From Hawksworthiomyces lignivorus (lineage: Eukaryota; Ascomycota; Sordariomycetes; Ophiostomatales; Ophiostomataceae): a stretch of DNA of 64,000 bases. The stretch is taken from assembly GCA_002917075.1 (NCBI GenBank), contig NTMA01000013.1, positions 186,001-250,000 on the forward strand. The letters run 5' to 3'. A program made the translations under genes and the position numbers. Of the stretch, positions 1-10,721 are shown piece after piece (within the stretch, counting starts at the first letter, position 1; every line of letters begins with the position of its first letter). The notes below the pieces were generated by a model. The model was given only the letters and a program-made list of their open reading frames with translations. It was not told where the DNA came from and made no database searches.

Positions 1-1369
1 CGCATGGTAGATGTCGAAGCAGCGCTTGCCCGAGCTCAATCGGACGTCGGCATTATTCCAACAAATGCCGGAGTCATCATCACAGATGCCCTACGAGATG
101 TATCGCTAGAGTAATAGCCCGCCTTTTAAGTACACGTTGTTCTTCTATATACTTATTTTACAATACAACAGCTACAACCTCTTAGCCGAGCAAACCGATA
201 TCGTGGGATACCCAGTGCTGCCCTTAGTAGAACAGTTGGTAAAACTAGTTCCTGCGGAAATGGGTAAGTACATACACTGGGGCGCTACAACACAAGATAT
301 CATGGACAATGCTGCGATGCTTCAAATGCGGGATGGCCTGAAGTTAGTCAGAAAGAAGCTTGAAGAACTGGCCAATATTTTACGAACGCTCGCCAGCACT
401 TATCGCGACACGCCCATGGCTGGACGAACCCACCTCCAACAAGCACTGCCGTGCACATTCGGTTACAAGTGTGCTGTCTATCTCTCTAGCATTACAAGAC
501 ATATTAGAAGATTAGAGACAATTGAGAAAAGCTGTCTCTACGTACAGTTTGGTGGAGCTGTGGGCACACTTGCTTCACTGGGATCAAGCAACGACGGTCT
601 GATGACTAGGGCTCAGCTTGCTCAGGAGCTCATGCTAGACGACCCTCCGATCACATGGCATGTCGCCCGAGACAATATCGCAGACATTCTCAACTTTTTA
701 GCACTTATTGGAGGCACTCTCGGCAAGATTGGCTACGATATCATTATCATGTCATCGAACGAAATAGGAGAAGTTGCCGAGCCGTTTGTTCCTCATCGCG
801 GAGCTTCCTCTACGATGCCGCAAAAGCGTAATCCAATTTCGAGTGAAGTCATCCTAGCCGCTTCGAAGATTCTGCGTTCAAATGCCGGCCTGGGATTGGA
901 TGCGATGGTTGTCGACTTTGAGCGTGCATCTGGACCATGGCATCTTGAATGGGTGGCGATCCCAGAGTCGTTTGTCTTGGCAGTTGGTGCCTTGCATCAG
1001 GCGAACTTTGCAATGAGTGGTTTGGTCGTCAACACCGATGCCATGACGGCAAATCTTGCATCTTCTGAGGGCTTGATTGTTGGGGAAGCAATCATGATGG
1101 CATTGGCGCCGTACATTGGCAGACAGACGGCTCACGATGTTGTCTACGACGCTTGCAAACAGTCCATAGAGAGAAGGAAGCCACTGTTGAATATCTTGCG
1201 CACACGTTCAGACATAACAGACCACCTAGATGATGACAAGCTGACGCGGTTGTGCGATCCAACAAGGTACATGGGATCAAGTCAGCTCATGGTTGACAAC
1301 ATGCTGAAGGTTGCGACGCGTACAACGACTAGCGTCAATGGTTCCAACAAGATGAACGCATTCGACTAA
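1..1369 (+). CDS. PcaB/adenylosuccinate-lyase-like fumarate lyase superfamily enzyme, 5' partial
   Basis: Seen: two exons, <1-110 and 172-1369, joined across a 61-nt intron (GTAATA...ACAG) that removes an in-frame stop. 435 codons are visible and the start lies outside the window; comparison with family length suggests only a few tens of residues are missing. Motifs in visible numbering: GATTQD near 73, GRTHLQQ near 120 (catalytic His region) and the fumarate-lyase signature SSTMPQKRNP near 248 (mobile serine loop). Known: this superfamily forms homotetramers that eliminate fumarate or isomerise carboxymuconate, and includes 3-carboxy-cis,cis-muconate cycloisomerase, adenylosuccinate lyase and nitrosuccinate/EDDS lyases. 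The signature and overall pattern fit the PcaB-like branch best, but the substrate cannot be assigned. It reads towards an aminotransferase remnant on the other strand. The visible frame is intact, unlike several neighbours. Confidence 0.85.
111..171 (+). other. spliceosomal intron of the lyase gene
   Basis: The donor GTAATA follows codon fragment GA and the acceptor ACAG precedes CTACAACC. Splicing restores D-Y-N-L-L-A-E, which fits the family, and removes TAA/TAG stops. Confidence 0.85.
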
Positions 1370-2144
1370 GAAAGCTGTCCCAGAGAAGTCAGCAGTCTAG
1401 ATTTAAATATTGAGGCTTAGTTATGTTCCTAATACCAATTGTTAGTTAGCGGAATACAGTTTATAGTATGTGAGATTGGTCAATCAACGTTGCCGTCACC
1501 AAATACGGTTAATATTTACGAACATTTAATACTCTAGAATAAGGAAATAGCTCTTGAAAGTCTTTTTTCATGTTCTATCTGCTGCGAAGCGTTATATCTT
1601 ACGTGGCATTACCATCTTTTGCACACATATCTTTAACAGATTAGGAGAAATACCTTCGCAGATATCCATTTTATGTAAATATTTTTCGTCTATTGACGCT
1701 TTTGGCATAAGATACCCATATATGTATTTTAGTTGTAGCTATTTACTCGAGAGGTATGGACGTTAAAATACATTTTAACTCTACACTTTAAAGATTAGCT
1801 CAACCCTTCGACGAGTACCTTTCGCCCCAGTTGAAACTAGTAATGCTATGGTTTTCACAACTATATAAAGTAATACAGAAAATAAAAGCGGCACTTCTAT
1901 TCTAGGGTCGAAATCAGTTCTATTCATGTCAATACTAATTAAAACTACATGAGTCTCAACTATGATCTCAACGTTTGGCATGCACACAGTTACTTATGTA
2001 TTCTTTGAACGTGCTTGGTTGATGTCCTCAGATGAGTTCAAATTATTTTTACTGTAGAGATTGTAGAATAAATTGAATCTCAACTGCTAAGGAAGGCATA
2101 TGATCCATAAGGTACCGCGTAAGCAAACAAACTAACGAATACTT
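1370..2144. other. AT-rich convergent intergenic region
   Basis: Lies between the stop of the lyase and the last exon of the opposing aminotransferase remnant. It should contain both 3' ends. I see only short AT-rich frames without codon bias or motifs. Confidence 0.6.
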
Positions 2145-3599
2145 CTATTGCATTGCTATTGATTTTACCGTCTTATCAATTGCTTGAGCAACATGACGGA
2201 CATTGTGATTGTTTACTTCCAAAAGTTAGCGGCATAATCTTAAAATATCGAAAATGTTGTCCACACTTACATCCAGCAATGGAAATTCGACCAGACGAGT
2301 ACAAATAGACATGGTACTTCTCTTTCAAAATCTTTGCATGGGTCCGGGTCAATCCAGTGTAAGAGAACATTCCAACCTGATGACAGTTAACGAGATTCAC
2401 CGGCTTTTCTGAAATAAGAGCGCATACTTGACTGAAAATTTGGTCCCACTTTCCCGGCGTGCCCAGACGCTGTATCTCATCAAAGAGACGTTCCCGCATG
2501 TCTCGAAGACGACGCACCATTATCCGTAGCTCATAGAGCCACTGAGCTCGATACTCCTCGTTCCCGAGAATCATTGCCACGATCTTAGCTCCGTAGCTAG
2601 GTGGGTTGGAGATCTGTCCTCGCTGGAGCCTAGCCAATTCATCGTCGGTATCAATGCGAGCTTCAGCAGATGAAGTCACGATGTGTAGGGCTCCCACACG
2701 CTCGCCATATAGTCCAAATTTTTTGGAGAAGGAATAACCCACGGCTATCTCCAAATTTTTGGCTGAGAAAATATTTGATGGACCACACGTCTTCGTCTAG
2801 GTCGCCTGTAGCGAAGCCTTGGCTACCCGTCGCAGTCAGTAAGCATTGGTATGAAGAGTAGAGAGTATGCACTAATACTCACTAAGCACAATCGAAGAAT
2901 GGAAATAACTTGTTTGAGGCGCATAGAGATGCAAGCCGTTCCCACTGACTCCACATCAAGTCTAAACCCGTAGGAATATGAGCACAAGTGTGTAGAATAA
3001 TCACATCGTTTGGACTAGTTTCTCGTCGCAGCGTCTCCAACATCAATTCTAAGTCCACAGCATTGGTTCTTGGATTGTAGTATGGGTACACTCGACGCTC
3101 AACTGTGGGTGCAGCAAGTTCCCAGATAAGATGATGATTAGGCCAGGAAGGATCTGATATCCAGACACAATTTGGCCGAAGGTGGGTCGAGAGATAGGAA
3201 GCACCCAGGTAATTTGCTCCAGTTCCAGAGATAGTTTGAATGGAAGAAATTCGATTCCTAAGATCACAATTGGGGTTCACCCCAAATACTAGGTCTCTGG
3301 TAAGAGAAAGGAACATGCTATGACCCCGTATAGGTAGATACTCGTGATTATTCTACTCAGAAGAGGAAAGTATACTTTCTACCTACATTTGCATCTGTTA
3401 CATACAGATCGAGACAGAAATAAATGTCCTAGGCCTGAATGAGCTCCGTTTTACTCATCTTGCGAACAATAGGTAAAACCCATGGCAAACCATCGTCATC
3501 TCTGTAAACTCCAGCACCTAGACTAATTTTGTTGGGTGAAGCATCCTCCTGAAATTCTTCGAGAAGGGCAAAGCCCTCGTCTACTAGTTTTAGAGCCAT
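2145..3599 (-). pseudogene. aspartate aminotransferase (cytosolic type), frameshifted remnant
   Basis: Seen: exon 1 from ATG 3599 encodes MALKLVDEGFALLEEFQ followed by LGAGVYRDDDGLPWVLP. A second exon from about 3352 starts NNHEYLPIRG and ends FFDCA. A clean 60-nt intron (2823-2882) leads to YQGFATGDLDEDVWS. At about 2751-2756 one extra base breaks the frame just before EIAVGYSFSKKFGLYGERVG, which holds the PLP-lysine motif SFSKKFG. A last 55-nt intron (2216-2270) joins SIAG to LNNHNVRHVAQAIDKTV and the stop at 2145. Known: class I aminotransferases of this type interconvert aspartate/2-oxoglutarate and oxaloacetate/glutamate. The exon 1 to exon 2 join is unclear and may also be damaged (TAG in frame near 3430). 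Because all other family landmarks survive, the break is either recent or a base-calling error. Confidence 0.8.
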
Positions 3600-4722
3600 G
3601 CTTAGGAAGAATTATATCGGCTATTTTGCATAATAATCATTTAACTGGGAGCTTTCTAGGTGAGTAGATATTTATTGCAGACTGTATGATGCATGTATTC
3701 TGAAATATTGAAAAGATCTAGAATCATACTATGCATGGCGTATTATGGAATAATGCTAAACCGGACAATACACCGGGATAAGAAATGTTTTTGGACTAAT
3801 TTGATTTCCAGCCCCTACTAATAGGAGTTCTTACCTATGTTGCCAGCGACACAACTAAGTGCACTAGTGTTTTAGTATCCTTCGCTAAGAAAACATTTAC
3901 GTATTGTATATGGAGGTAACTCTGTCTGGATTCCGACCATTGACATAGATCAAACATGTAATTAACAGATACAATATCACTTACGGAGTAGCTAATTTTT
4001 TTTCTCGGTCTTTTACTTAATTCCCTTTTCAAGCAAGTTATGATATCACTCTCTCATGGAGCTAGCCATAAGTAATTTTCTTACTGTCTTTTGGCTATTG
4101 TTTTTCCTCTGATTAATATATTGACCAAAATATTCTGTCTCACGTATTATGATGCATACAAAGGGGAGGCAGACTTTTTCCTCTGACGAGATGGAAGAGA
4201 TAGGCACCAATATACACACTTTCTAAACTAATACGGCTTCCGACCAGAGTTGAGGTTATTGCGGGAACACAAATGGAGTCAATTGGTTGCGAATTGGTTG
4301 AGATATGAAAAAGGTCCCTAGCTACTATAGTCACATCACATAACTTAGCCAACTACGTAGCAAGGGAGACAACTTTATGCACTCCCTGGAGAAACAGGTT
4401 AAGCACCTCACCGATCAGTCTCCACGAGGCTGCTCGGAGAGTTCAATTGAGTTGTTGTAGTCTTGGTGGTTAGGTAGAGTCGAGGGGTCAGCCCGTCTCG
4501 CTCTCACTATCTTTGTATTTGTTCCTTGAGAGTGCTTTTCAAATATTAATGACAAACGGATTCTGGACATGGTTTCTTCAGGGACCGAGTGTTGCTTCAA
4601 AAAAAATTTTCACGCAACATTTTAGCTACTGTGTATTCCTCTAACTATTCAAATGAAATAAACTGGATGATATTTCATAGATGAAATAATATAATGGATT
4701 CCTGGGTGCACATATGGCTCAT
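3600..4722. other. intergenic region carrying a degenerate repeat
   Basis: No gene is supportable. The stretch contains repeat copy A (4264-4504) and AT-rich spacer. The only frames are short and without motifs. Confidence 0.6.
4264..4504 (+). repeat. dispersed repeat, copy A
   Basis: Resembles 11437-11700 over its whole length. The last 44 bases (4461-4504) differ from 11657-11700 at three sites only, each C or G here against T or A there. A further piece at about 4148-4180 matches 12133-12160 in inverted orientation. No coding capacity is visible. The transition bias is what repeat-induced point mutation produces, so this may be the less mutated copy of a transposon or MITE-like relic. Confidence 0.7.
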
Positions 4723-5840
4723 CTAGTCAACACGTTGGATTTCTCCTGGAACGCTCATCTGTAGTTCGCCTCCAGAAGATCGAACCATCTCTTCAAAACT
4801 GCACAAGAAGTCAGCGGATCTATTTCAGTGTAAAAATATAAAAGTCGACTATGAGATGTTGTTAGACGGAATGAGGATGAAATAGCTTACGCTGGTTGAA
4901 ACATAATGTAGGTCATTTCGTCATTGTATACACGGCGTGTATACTCTGCCTCTTCGTGTCCAATCTTGATCGTGGGAGTACCGCGACCAGCCGCTGCGGC
5001 ATCAGCTAGCAATTGAGCCTGAATGCACCTATCCATGGCACCAAAGAGAAATGCTGCTCCATCAACAGTCTTAGCCACGGTCAGAATACCGTGGTTCTGT
5101 AGAATGACAGCTTTCTTTTCGCCTAGTGCATGCGCGATATGCTCTCCTTCCTCTCGGGCAAAGGCTATACCACCAAATCCCTTATATATGGAATGATCGT
5201 TGTAGAATCTACCATGATGAGTATCCCTTCATAATAAATCAATCGTGGTTTAATAGACTCACCGGCATGCGTCCTGGTTGATTGGTTCTAGCTCACATCC
5301 AAGAGCAGCAAAAGCTTTGCTTGGAACTGAGTGGCAGTGAACTGCTGCCAGCACATCTGGCCGAGCTTTGTGGACAGCCGAATGAATGGAAAAGCCAGCA
5401 GGATTGATGGCGTGCATGTTTCCACCCTCGACGACTTCTCCATGTTCGCTCACGAGGCACAAGTCATCAGGAGTGATAAAGGAGAAGGACTTGCCGTGGG
5501 GGTTAATCCAAAAGTGATCTGTAAGGATCGGATCGCGTACAGTGACATGCCCCCCGGCTCCTTCGTTATTGTATCCCTGTGATCCAAGCCACCTAAGCAC
5601 AGCAGCATGGTGTAATTTACGAAATGCACGCTCGTCCTCTGGGGTACCTAGTTTTGGGATTCTAACTTGCTTCAAGGGTTTCGTCTGGGTGCCAGTCATG
5701 GGCACCCCACCGTACGTGAATTCGGCAATGGGGCAGTTATTTTGGAGCTTAATACGCTCATGTTCGCCTTTCGTACTGGAACCCGTGATACGCTTGGGTG
5801 GAAGGATGGTAGAGGTAGAGGGAAGAGCAGAGGGAGACAT
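4723..5840 (-). CDS. class II aldolase/adducin-domain protein
   Basis: Seen: three exons, 5840-5263, 5208-4891 and 4798-4723, giving 323 aa. Introns are 5209-5262 (GTGAGT...TAG) and 4799-4890 (GTAAGC...CAG), and both restore family-typical sequence. The metal-binding HxH of class II aldolases is present in VHCHSVPSKAF, and a third His in LQNHGILTV. The N-terminal region contains FRKLHHAAVLRWLG and NEGAGGHVTVRDP. Known: the fold covers L-fuculose-phosphate aldolase, ribulose-5-phosphate 4-epimerase, Zn-dependent decarboxylases and non-enzymatic adducins; many fungal members are uncharacterised. The start at MSPSALPS is chosen over a Met five codons upstream. The gene is intact and divergent from the truncated dehydrogenase at 6467, so the two may once have shared a promoter. 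Confidence 0.85.
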
Positions 5841-6466
5841 GGCGAAAAGAAGCAAATGGATCGAAATAGCAACAGTAGGATGTTGAGTTGGCTATAGGCG
5901 ACTTCTGTATGAGTGTATCTTTGGACATTTGTAAATGCTATCTACAATTAGGCAATTTTTTCGGCAAAGCCCCCTCTACTATATACGGTATAATGTAAGC
6001 GGAGATTCATCATCTTGACACTAAGCTGTCTCCCAGGTTAGCGCCGGATTAGCTGAGCCATGAGTACCTAGATTAGACTAAGCGTTGACCGGAATAGGGC
6101 TATCACTATTCCGACGATTTGGCCTTGATCTTGATAGGGATTGTGATTATCGCGGCCGAGAAAGCCGTTGTCGAAACACAAATACATTGTTACAACGCTA
6201 GGCTTTTAGGTATGAAACATTATATGTTAAATCTTCTATACAGTGCCAGTTGTAAGTATCAGGTTCCTCCAAAATTTCTGAAACCGCTCTATCGGCAGTC
6301 CAACCGAGAAAATTGCCTCTTGACATGAATATACCATACAGCAAGGGCCGGTTCTGCAGTCACCCTCCTGCCTGCTTTCTGAACTGAACAAAGATAGAAT
6401 CCTCAAACAAATCTTTTAGACTACCTATCACCTTTGTTGGCGGTACTCTACAATTATCCTTCAAAC
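5841..6466. promoter_or_regulatory. divergent intergenic/promoter region
   Basis: 626 nt between the starts of the aldolase-like gene (-) and the dehydrogenase (+). It contains an AT-rich CTACTATATACGGTATAA stretch near 5976-5995 that could act as a TATA element for either gene. No other element is recognised. Confidence 0.35.
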
Positions 6467-7234
6467 ATGTCAACATACTACAGCGCTACAGGGGCAACAG
6501 ATGATGAGTCAGTTTGCTACGGGTCAAAAAAACCGAAGGTCTTGGTCATATCATCTAAGATACGCGAGATTGATCCCGAGCAATGGGGTCGTGTTAATGA
6601 AGCATTCAAAATCATCATGTATGACTGTGTGGCAATCGATGAATTTCGCGCCCGTTTACAGCCAGGTGGTCCGTATTCAGAAATTGAAGCTATTGTCCGC
6701 ACAGGATGGCGGAACGGAGGTCCTTACATAGACCAGATCATCTTCAAACCGGATTTCATTCAGCACTACCCCAAAACACTAAAGATCATATGTAGTGCGG
6801 GACATGGCTATGACCAGGTCGACCTGAATGCTTTAAAAGCAGCAGGAATTTGGTACTGCAATACGCCCAATGCCGCAACCGAAGCAGTAGCAAATACAGG
6901 CGTGTATCTTATCTTGTCTAGCTATCGCTATTTCAGCTTCGCTGAACACTGCGCTAGACAAGATGGCTTGTGGATTCGCAGTCGTGAGCTCGGCTCTATA
7001 GCCATCGAACCTTCTGGTCAAATCCTTGGCATTGTCGGCCTTGGGGACATCGGCCTCGAGATTGCCAAGAAAGCATCAACAGCACTCAAAATGCAGATTC
7101 ATTACTTTAACCCGCTACGAAAGCCCACAGCCGAAGCATGTCTCTCCCCGAATGCCACCTACCACGCGTCATTGGATTCGTTGCTTTCCATGGCTGACTG
7201 CATCTGTTTGGCCTGTCCATATAATGTACCCGAA
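6467..7234 (+). pseudogene. D-2-hydroxyacid dehydrogenase (GRHPR-like), 3'-truncated
   Basis: Seen: from ATG 6467 the frame reads MSTYYSATGATDD, then a catalytic-domain segment (KIICSAGHGYDQVDL), the NAD(P)-binding motif ILGIVGLGDIGLEIAKKA and finally ADCICLACPYNVPE. At this point homology stops. The family needs a further ~100 residues with the catalytic Arg, Glu and His, and these are absent. The open frame continues to 7423, but those codons are antisense to the membrane-protein remnant on the minus strand. Known: this family reduces glyoxylate, hydroxypyruvate and other 2-oxo acids. Conclusion: the gene is cut by a rearrangement near 7232-7240 and is very unlikely to be active. Confidence 0.8.
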
Positions 7235-8676
7235 GTGAAATATACCTTCGTATTGATCGGAGCTGTTGTAGCCACACTGCTGTTAGCTAGGAAATCTCCC
7301 GTTTGCTTTATGCCAATTGTACCTAGAAAGAACCTGTTGAATGTGTTCATGGCTGCCTGGTATGCAAAGTTGGCAACCATGAACGTGTTGAACTGGCCTA
7401 GTATCACTGTATCATTAGGGTAGGTAGCATTCAGAAGAAATGCACCAGTCACGGAACTGAGAAAGGATACATTATTATACCGCGCTCGACTTCTACCATC
7501 TGCACCCCATCCACATAACTGAAATTGGCCACGTACGACGCATTTCTCAGAGTGCAACCCACTACAGTCATGTTCCCAACTGGATCTATCGGGTTCTCTT
7601 CCGAGGACGCCATAGGGCTTCGCCTGTTGGGCAACGCCGCCACAAACAACTGTAGTGGCCCTGGAGTTGTCTGCAAATCTCTTGGACCGAGCCCTTCACT
7701 AGGCGAGTTCATCACACAGCTGTTGGTGGGGGAGAAAGGAAGAGGCAACTCGCGTGTAACACTCGAGGTCCAGGAAAGATACCCGAAGATGGTACTACAA
7801 TTTGGGTGTGGCATAGCGTTGTGAATGTTGTCAGAGATGCTGCGTACAAGCCTGTATCAACGTAATCACAGGTAAGTGCTGGGCCGACAAAGTCCAGCGA
7901 CCAGCTGACATTCAAGTGAGAAGGGGTGATTGGAAGGATGCTTGAGCCAGTCAGAGCACCTGCGACGGCAGCCTGGACCGTAAATCGAGGCGCATCGTAT
8001 GAAAAACAGGATTTGATGAAATAGTCGAGTCGACATTGGCAAAATTCATACTGAGGAAATCGACTCGGGGAACTCGTTGCAACGAGCTGGTTGGATTTGC
8101 TAGGGGCTGGACCGTGATTGTTGATGCAGGGAGAATAAATGCGACCGTGAGAAGCCTATTTCGAATTCTGTTAGCCTCTTGAATAACTTAATTTCAGAAT
8201 AACGGGCGGTCGCGTTCAGAGTACAGTGCCAAAAAGAAGAGACGGTAAATTTTTTTAAACTACTATGACAATAAGGCTAAACTCATGGCTAGCGCACTTT
8301 GCCTCCACGAGGTAAAATCTCCAAGCTTAATGGCATCGCTAGTGACTCGTAACAAACCATCGATCGTGGCGAGTTTTGTACTCTTGTCTGGGCTTTGTAT
8401 TATTCTCCAGGCTGTTTGCTCTTGAGCCGTGACGATAGCCAGTTCGAAGCAGACTTTGACGACAGCCACAAAAATGGCGCCTACAACAAGGTTGATTTGC
8501 TGCTTTGTCAAGCTATTCGTATTTGTAATACGATATTTAGCATCAGGTATTTTCTGTCCGTGAAGGTGGTTGTAGAAGAAGTGATGGCCCATAGCGAAGA
8601 GAGTACCTAACATAAAGGCTAGGACCATCGTCCCTTTGGACTGAATCGTTAACCATTGGGGTGTTTTGAAATTCAT
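7235..8676 (-). pseudogene. fungal multi-pass membrane protein with glycosylated ectodomain, multiply frameshifted
   Basis: Seen: from ATG 8676 an N-terminal part with two hydrophobic spans (TMVLAFMLGTLFAMGHHFFY and INLVVGAIFVAVVKVCFELA) and the conserved-looking LRVTSDAIKLGDFTSWRQ. After a probable intron (about 8140-8270) a third span (VAFILPASTITV) follows, then a lumenal or extracellular region rich in N-glycosylation sites (NVSW, NCST, NMTV, NASY, NFSY, NATY). The frame breaks at least three times: near 8004 (T run one base short), near 7810-7830 and near 7470. The 3' end is lost at the junction with the dehydrogenase. The layout matches an uncharacterised fungal membrane-protein family; no function is known to me. 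Confidence 0.65.
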
Positions 8677-9302
8677 CGTTGTGTTTGCGACTAGATATGC
8701 TATATACTGAGGAGACCTTGAGAAGAGGTGAGAAGAAAAGAAGGAAAGAAAGAAGAGAAAAAGACGAGCGAGCGATGAATAAAACGAGAGGAAAAAGAAT
8801 GAAATTGATAGTATGATCTAATATACGGAAAACCTTCGCAATAATTAAAAAAGAAAGGAAGCTACCAAAGAGACCGTTTGACATAAGGAAAGCGGCTCAG
8901 CCTTGCGTGCCCTCCTTCACATAGAGTCGGCCCTTTTACCGTGACAATACATGTTTTCCGGGCGAGGGGTTTGCATCACATTTCGAAGGAATCAAGATAT
9001 GAGCAGCGTCCTGTAAAACGTGTTCCTCAACCTGCCCTACTGTACAAATACTCATCTGTATTGCGTCGCAATACAAGTCTTCTTGGTCCGTGCCAGCCTT
9101 GTTAAATAAAACCTTCAGTCTTGCTCTCATGTAGTTGGGTCCAACTTCTTTCTTCCTCTTCATTTAAAGCGCGATACGGTCGCGTCAAAAAAGGACTTTC
9201 AATGGCCGTCGTAAGCGAACGTGTTCAGGTTCGAACGTGTAGAAAAAAATTCTATACCTTTTTCTTCATTATTTTAATTTTTAGAAGATTTTTGCAAGGG
9301 CG
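8677..9302. other. intergenic region
   Basis: 5' flank of the membrane-protein remnant, with a purine-rich (plus strand) stretch at 8716-8800. Small frames on both strands have no recognisable features. Confidence 0.5.
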
Positions 9303-9359
9303 ATGGCCGACGTCGAGAAGCTCTTTACCCGCTTTCGGCTGCGTCTCGACGCCGAAGCG
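9303..9359 (+). pseudogene. orphan first exon of an unidentified gene
   Basis: Seen: a GC-rich island in AT-rich surroundings begins ATGGCCGACGTCGAG and reads MADVEKLFTRFRLRLDAEA in strongly coding-like codons. It is followed at about 9360 by a textbook fungal donor (GTATGTAG). Directly after the donor comes a 32-bp repeat (9368-9399) and AT-rich DNA with no matching second exon. Inference: this is the stump of a gene whose downstream part was lost or displaced by a repeat. The parent protein is not recognised. A short chance frame cannot be excluded. Confidence 0.4.
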
Positions 9360-9362
9360 GGT
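9327..9362. other. GC-rich inverted repeat (hairpin)
   Basis: ACCCGCTTTCGGC pairs with GCCGAAGCGGGT across a 12-nt loop with one bulged T. It overlaps the orphan exon, so it may simply be coding sequence. Confidence 0.4.
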
Positions 9363-9367
9363 ATGTA

Positions 9368-9399
9368 GAGCAGTGCTTATATAATACCATACCTGTAGG
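9368..9399 (-). repeat. 32-bp dispersed repeat, inverted to 11898-11929
   Basis: The reverse complement of 9368-9399 matches 11898-11929 with one transition (T here, C there in the same orientation). It contains the AT core TATTATATAA. Confidence 0.7.
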
Positions 9400-9411
9400 G
9401 GAGCCCATGAG

Positions 9412-9429
9412 ACAGACAGGCCTGTCTGT
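9412..9429. repeat. 18-bp perfect palindrome
   Basis: ACAGACAGGCCTGTCTGT is its own reverse complement. It lies in AT-rich DNA just past the 32-bp repeat and could be a repeat end or a dimeric protein site. Confidence 0.5.
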
Positions 9430-9538
9430 ATAAAATAATTATAAGTATTACTATTTTGATTAAGTTGCGGAACTTAATACTTTGAATTATGCTTTCTCTT
9501 TTCTTAATCTCAATAAAGTTAATCTCGTCTACACTAAT

Positions 9539-10721
9539 TTAGGCTCGTTCAACAACCAACTTGATCGCTGATACGTTGTTTTCCTGCTTGTTTTTTATGC
9601 TATTGGTGGTCGCCTCTTTAATTCCTTCTCGACCTTTCTCAGAGACGACTCGCATGAGGTTGACAGCCTCCTGGATACCATCCACGCCGTTCCTATTAAT
9701 CACCATGGGATGGGGTGCGACTTTGTAGGCAACCTTGGCCAGAGCCTCGGGCAGATATCGCCCAAAGGTAGCATCTATGGTTTCAAACCAACAATTCGGG
9801 AAAGGCTTAAGGTTATCTGACGTCGGCTGCTTGACGTCGTAGTCTCCTTTGGGCAGACTATCCAAGTCGCTGACGAAATTGGACGATGCAAATTTCGGCT
9901 ACCAGGAGTCATGTCAGCGTCTCGTATGAGTATAATCGATAGGAGCCTTCGGCGGACTTTCATACCCGCTGCTTAGATGCTACCGCAACTTTGCATGCTG
10001 CGAGATTGCCACTGTCTAGTCCTGCGGCCACGAAGATCGCGGCGCATTCGCCCTTGTCAAGCTCTGCGGCGACCTCCTCGGTCACGTGGCGATCATTGTA
10101 GTCAAAAACCTGGGCGGCTCCAAGACCCTTGACATAGTCGAAGTTCCACTGTGAGCAGGTGGTGATTACGTCATAGCCTGCAGCCGTAACCAACTGGATG
10201 GCATTGCTACCGACAGCAGAGCTGCCTCCCCAGATTAGAACAGACTTTCCATTCTTGATTGCGCCCAGCCTAGGGTAGTCGAGGTGAAGGTAGTGCTCCC
10301 CGAACAAGAACATAGCGCTTGTGGCGCTAGCGAGGCCGAAAACGCTAGCCTCGCTGAACGTCATGTAGTCCGGGATTTGGGTCATTAGTTTGTCGTCTAG
10401 GGTAACATAATCCTGGAAGCCGTTATTGGCGGTGAAGCCAAAGATTCGGTCGCCAACGCGGAATTTGGAAGCGGCAGCAGAGCCCGCAACAACAGCCTCG
10501 ATTGTTCCGGCAACATCGCAGCCCAAAATAAGGGGATAGTTGATCATATTCCTGTCCTGGAGCATGTGGTCGCAGGGATTGATGGCCCAGGAATGTACCT
10601 TGACCAGAACTTTGTGATTGCCAAGATCGTCGTGTGTAGGGACCGGCGTGTCCTTGACTTCAACTTTATCGCTACCAACCCCGTACTGTAACAAGGCACG
10701 GTTAGTGGTCGAGGTGGCCAT
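9539..10721 (-). CDS. medium-chain dehydrogenase/reductase (quinone-oxidoreductase/enoyl-reductase-like)
   Basis: Seen: two exons, 10721-9966 and 9898-9539, with a 67-nt intron (9899-9965; GTATGA, branch GCTGAC, acceptor GGTAG), giving 371 aa, normal for the superfamily. The GroES-like N-terminal half contains VHSWAINPCDHMLQ and the conserved LGCDVAGTIEAV. The Rossmann half contains VLIWGGSSAVGSNAIQL, a typical NADPH-binding glycine motif. Structural-zinc cysteines and the catalytic Cys/His zinc set of true alcohol dehydrogenases are not evident, so a zinc-independent reductase is likely. Known: fungal relatives include trans-acting enoyl reductases of polyketide clusters and CipB-like proteins. 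This is one of the undamaged genes of the left block; its substrate is unknown. Confidence 0.88.

Noticed and set aside
7235..7423. Apparent C-terminus of the D-2-hydroxyacid dehydrogenase frame
   Set aside because: These codons are antisense to the membrane-protein remnant and show no dehydrogenase motif; the catalytic Arg/Glu/His are missing.
9121..9384. 87-codon frame across the orphan exon
   Set aside because: It reads the GC island in a different frame from the one with a start codon and splice donor; not protein-like.
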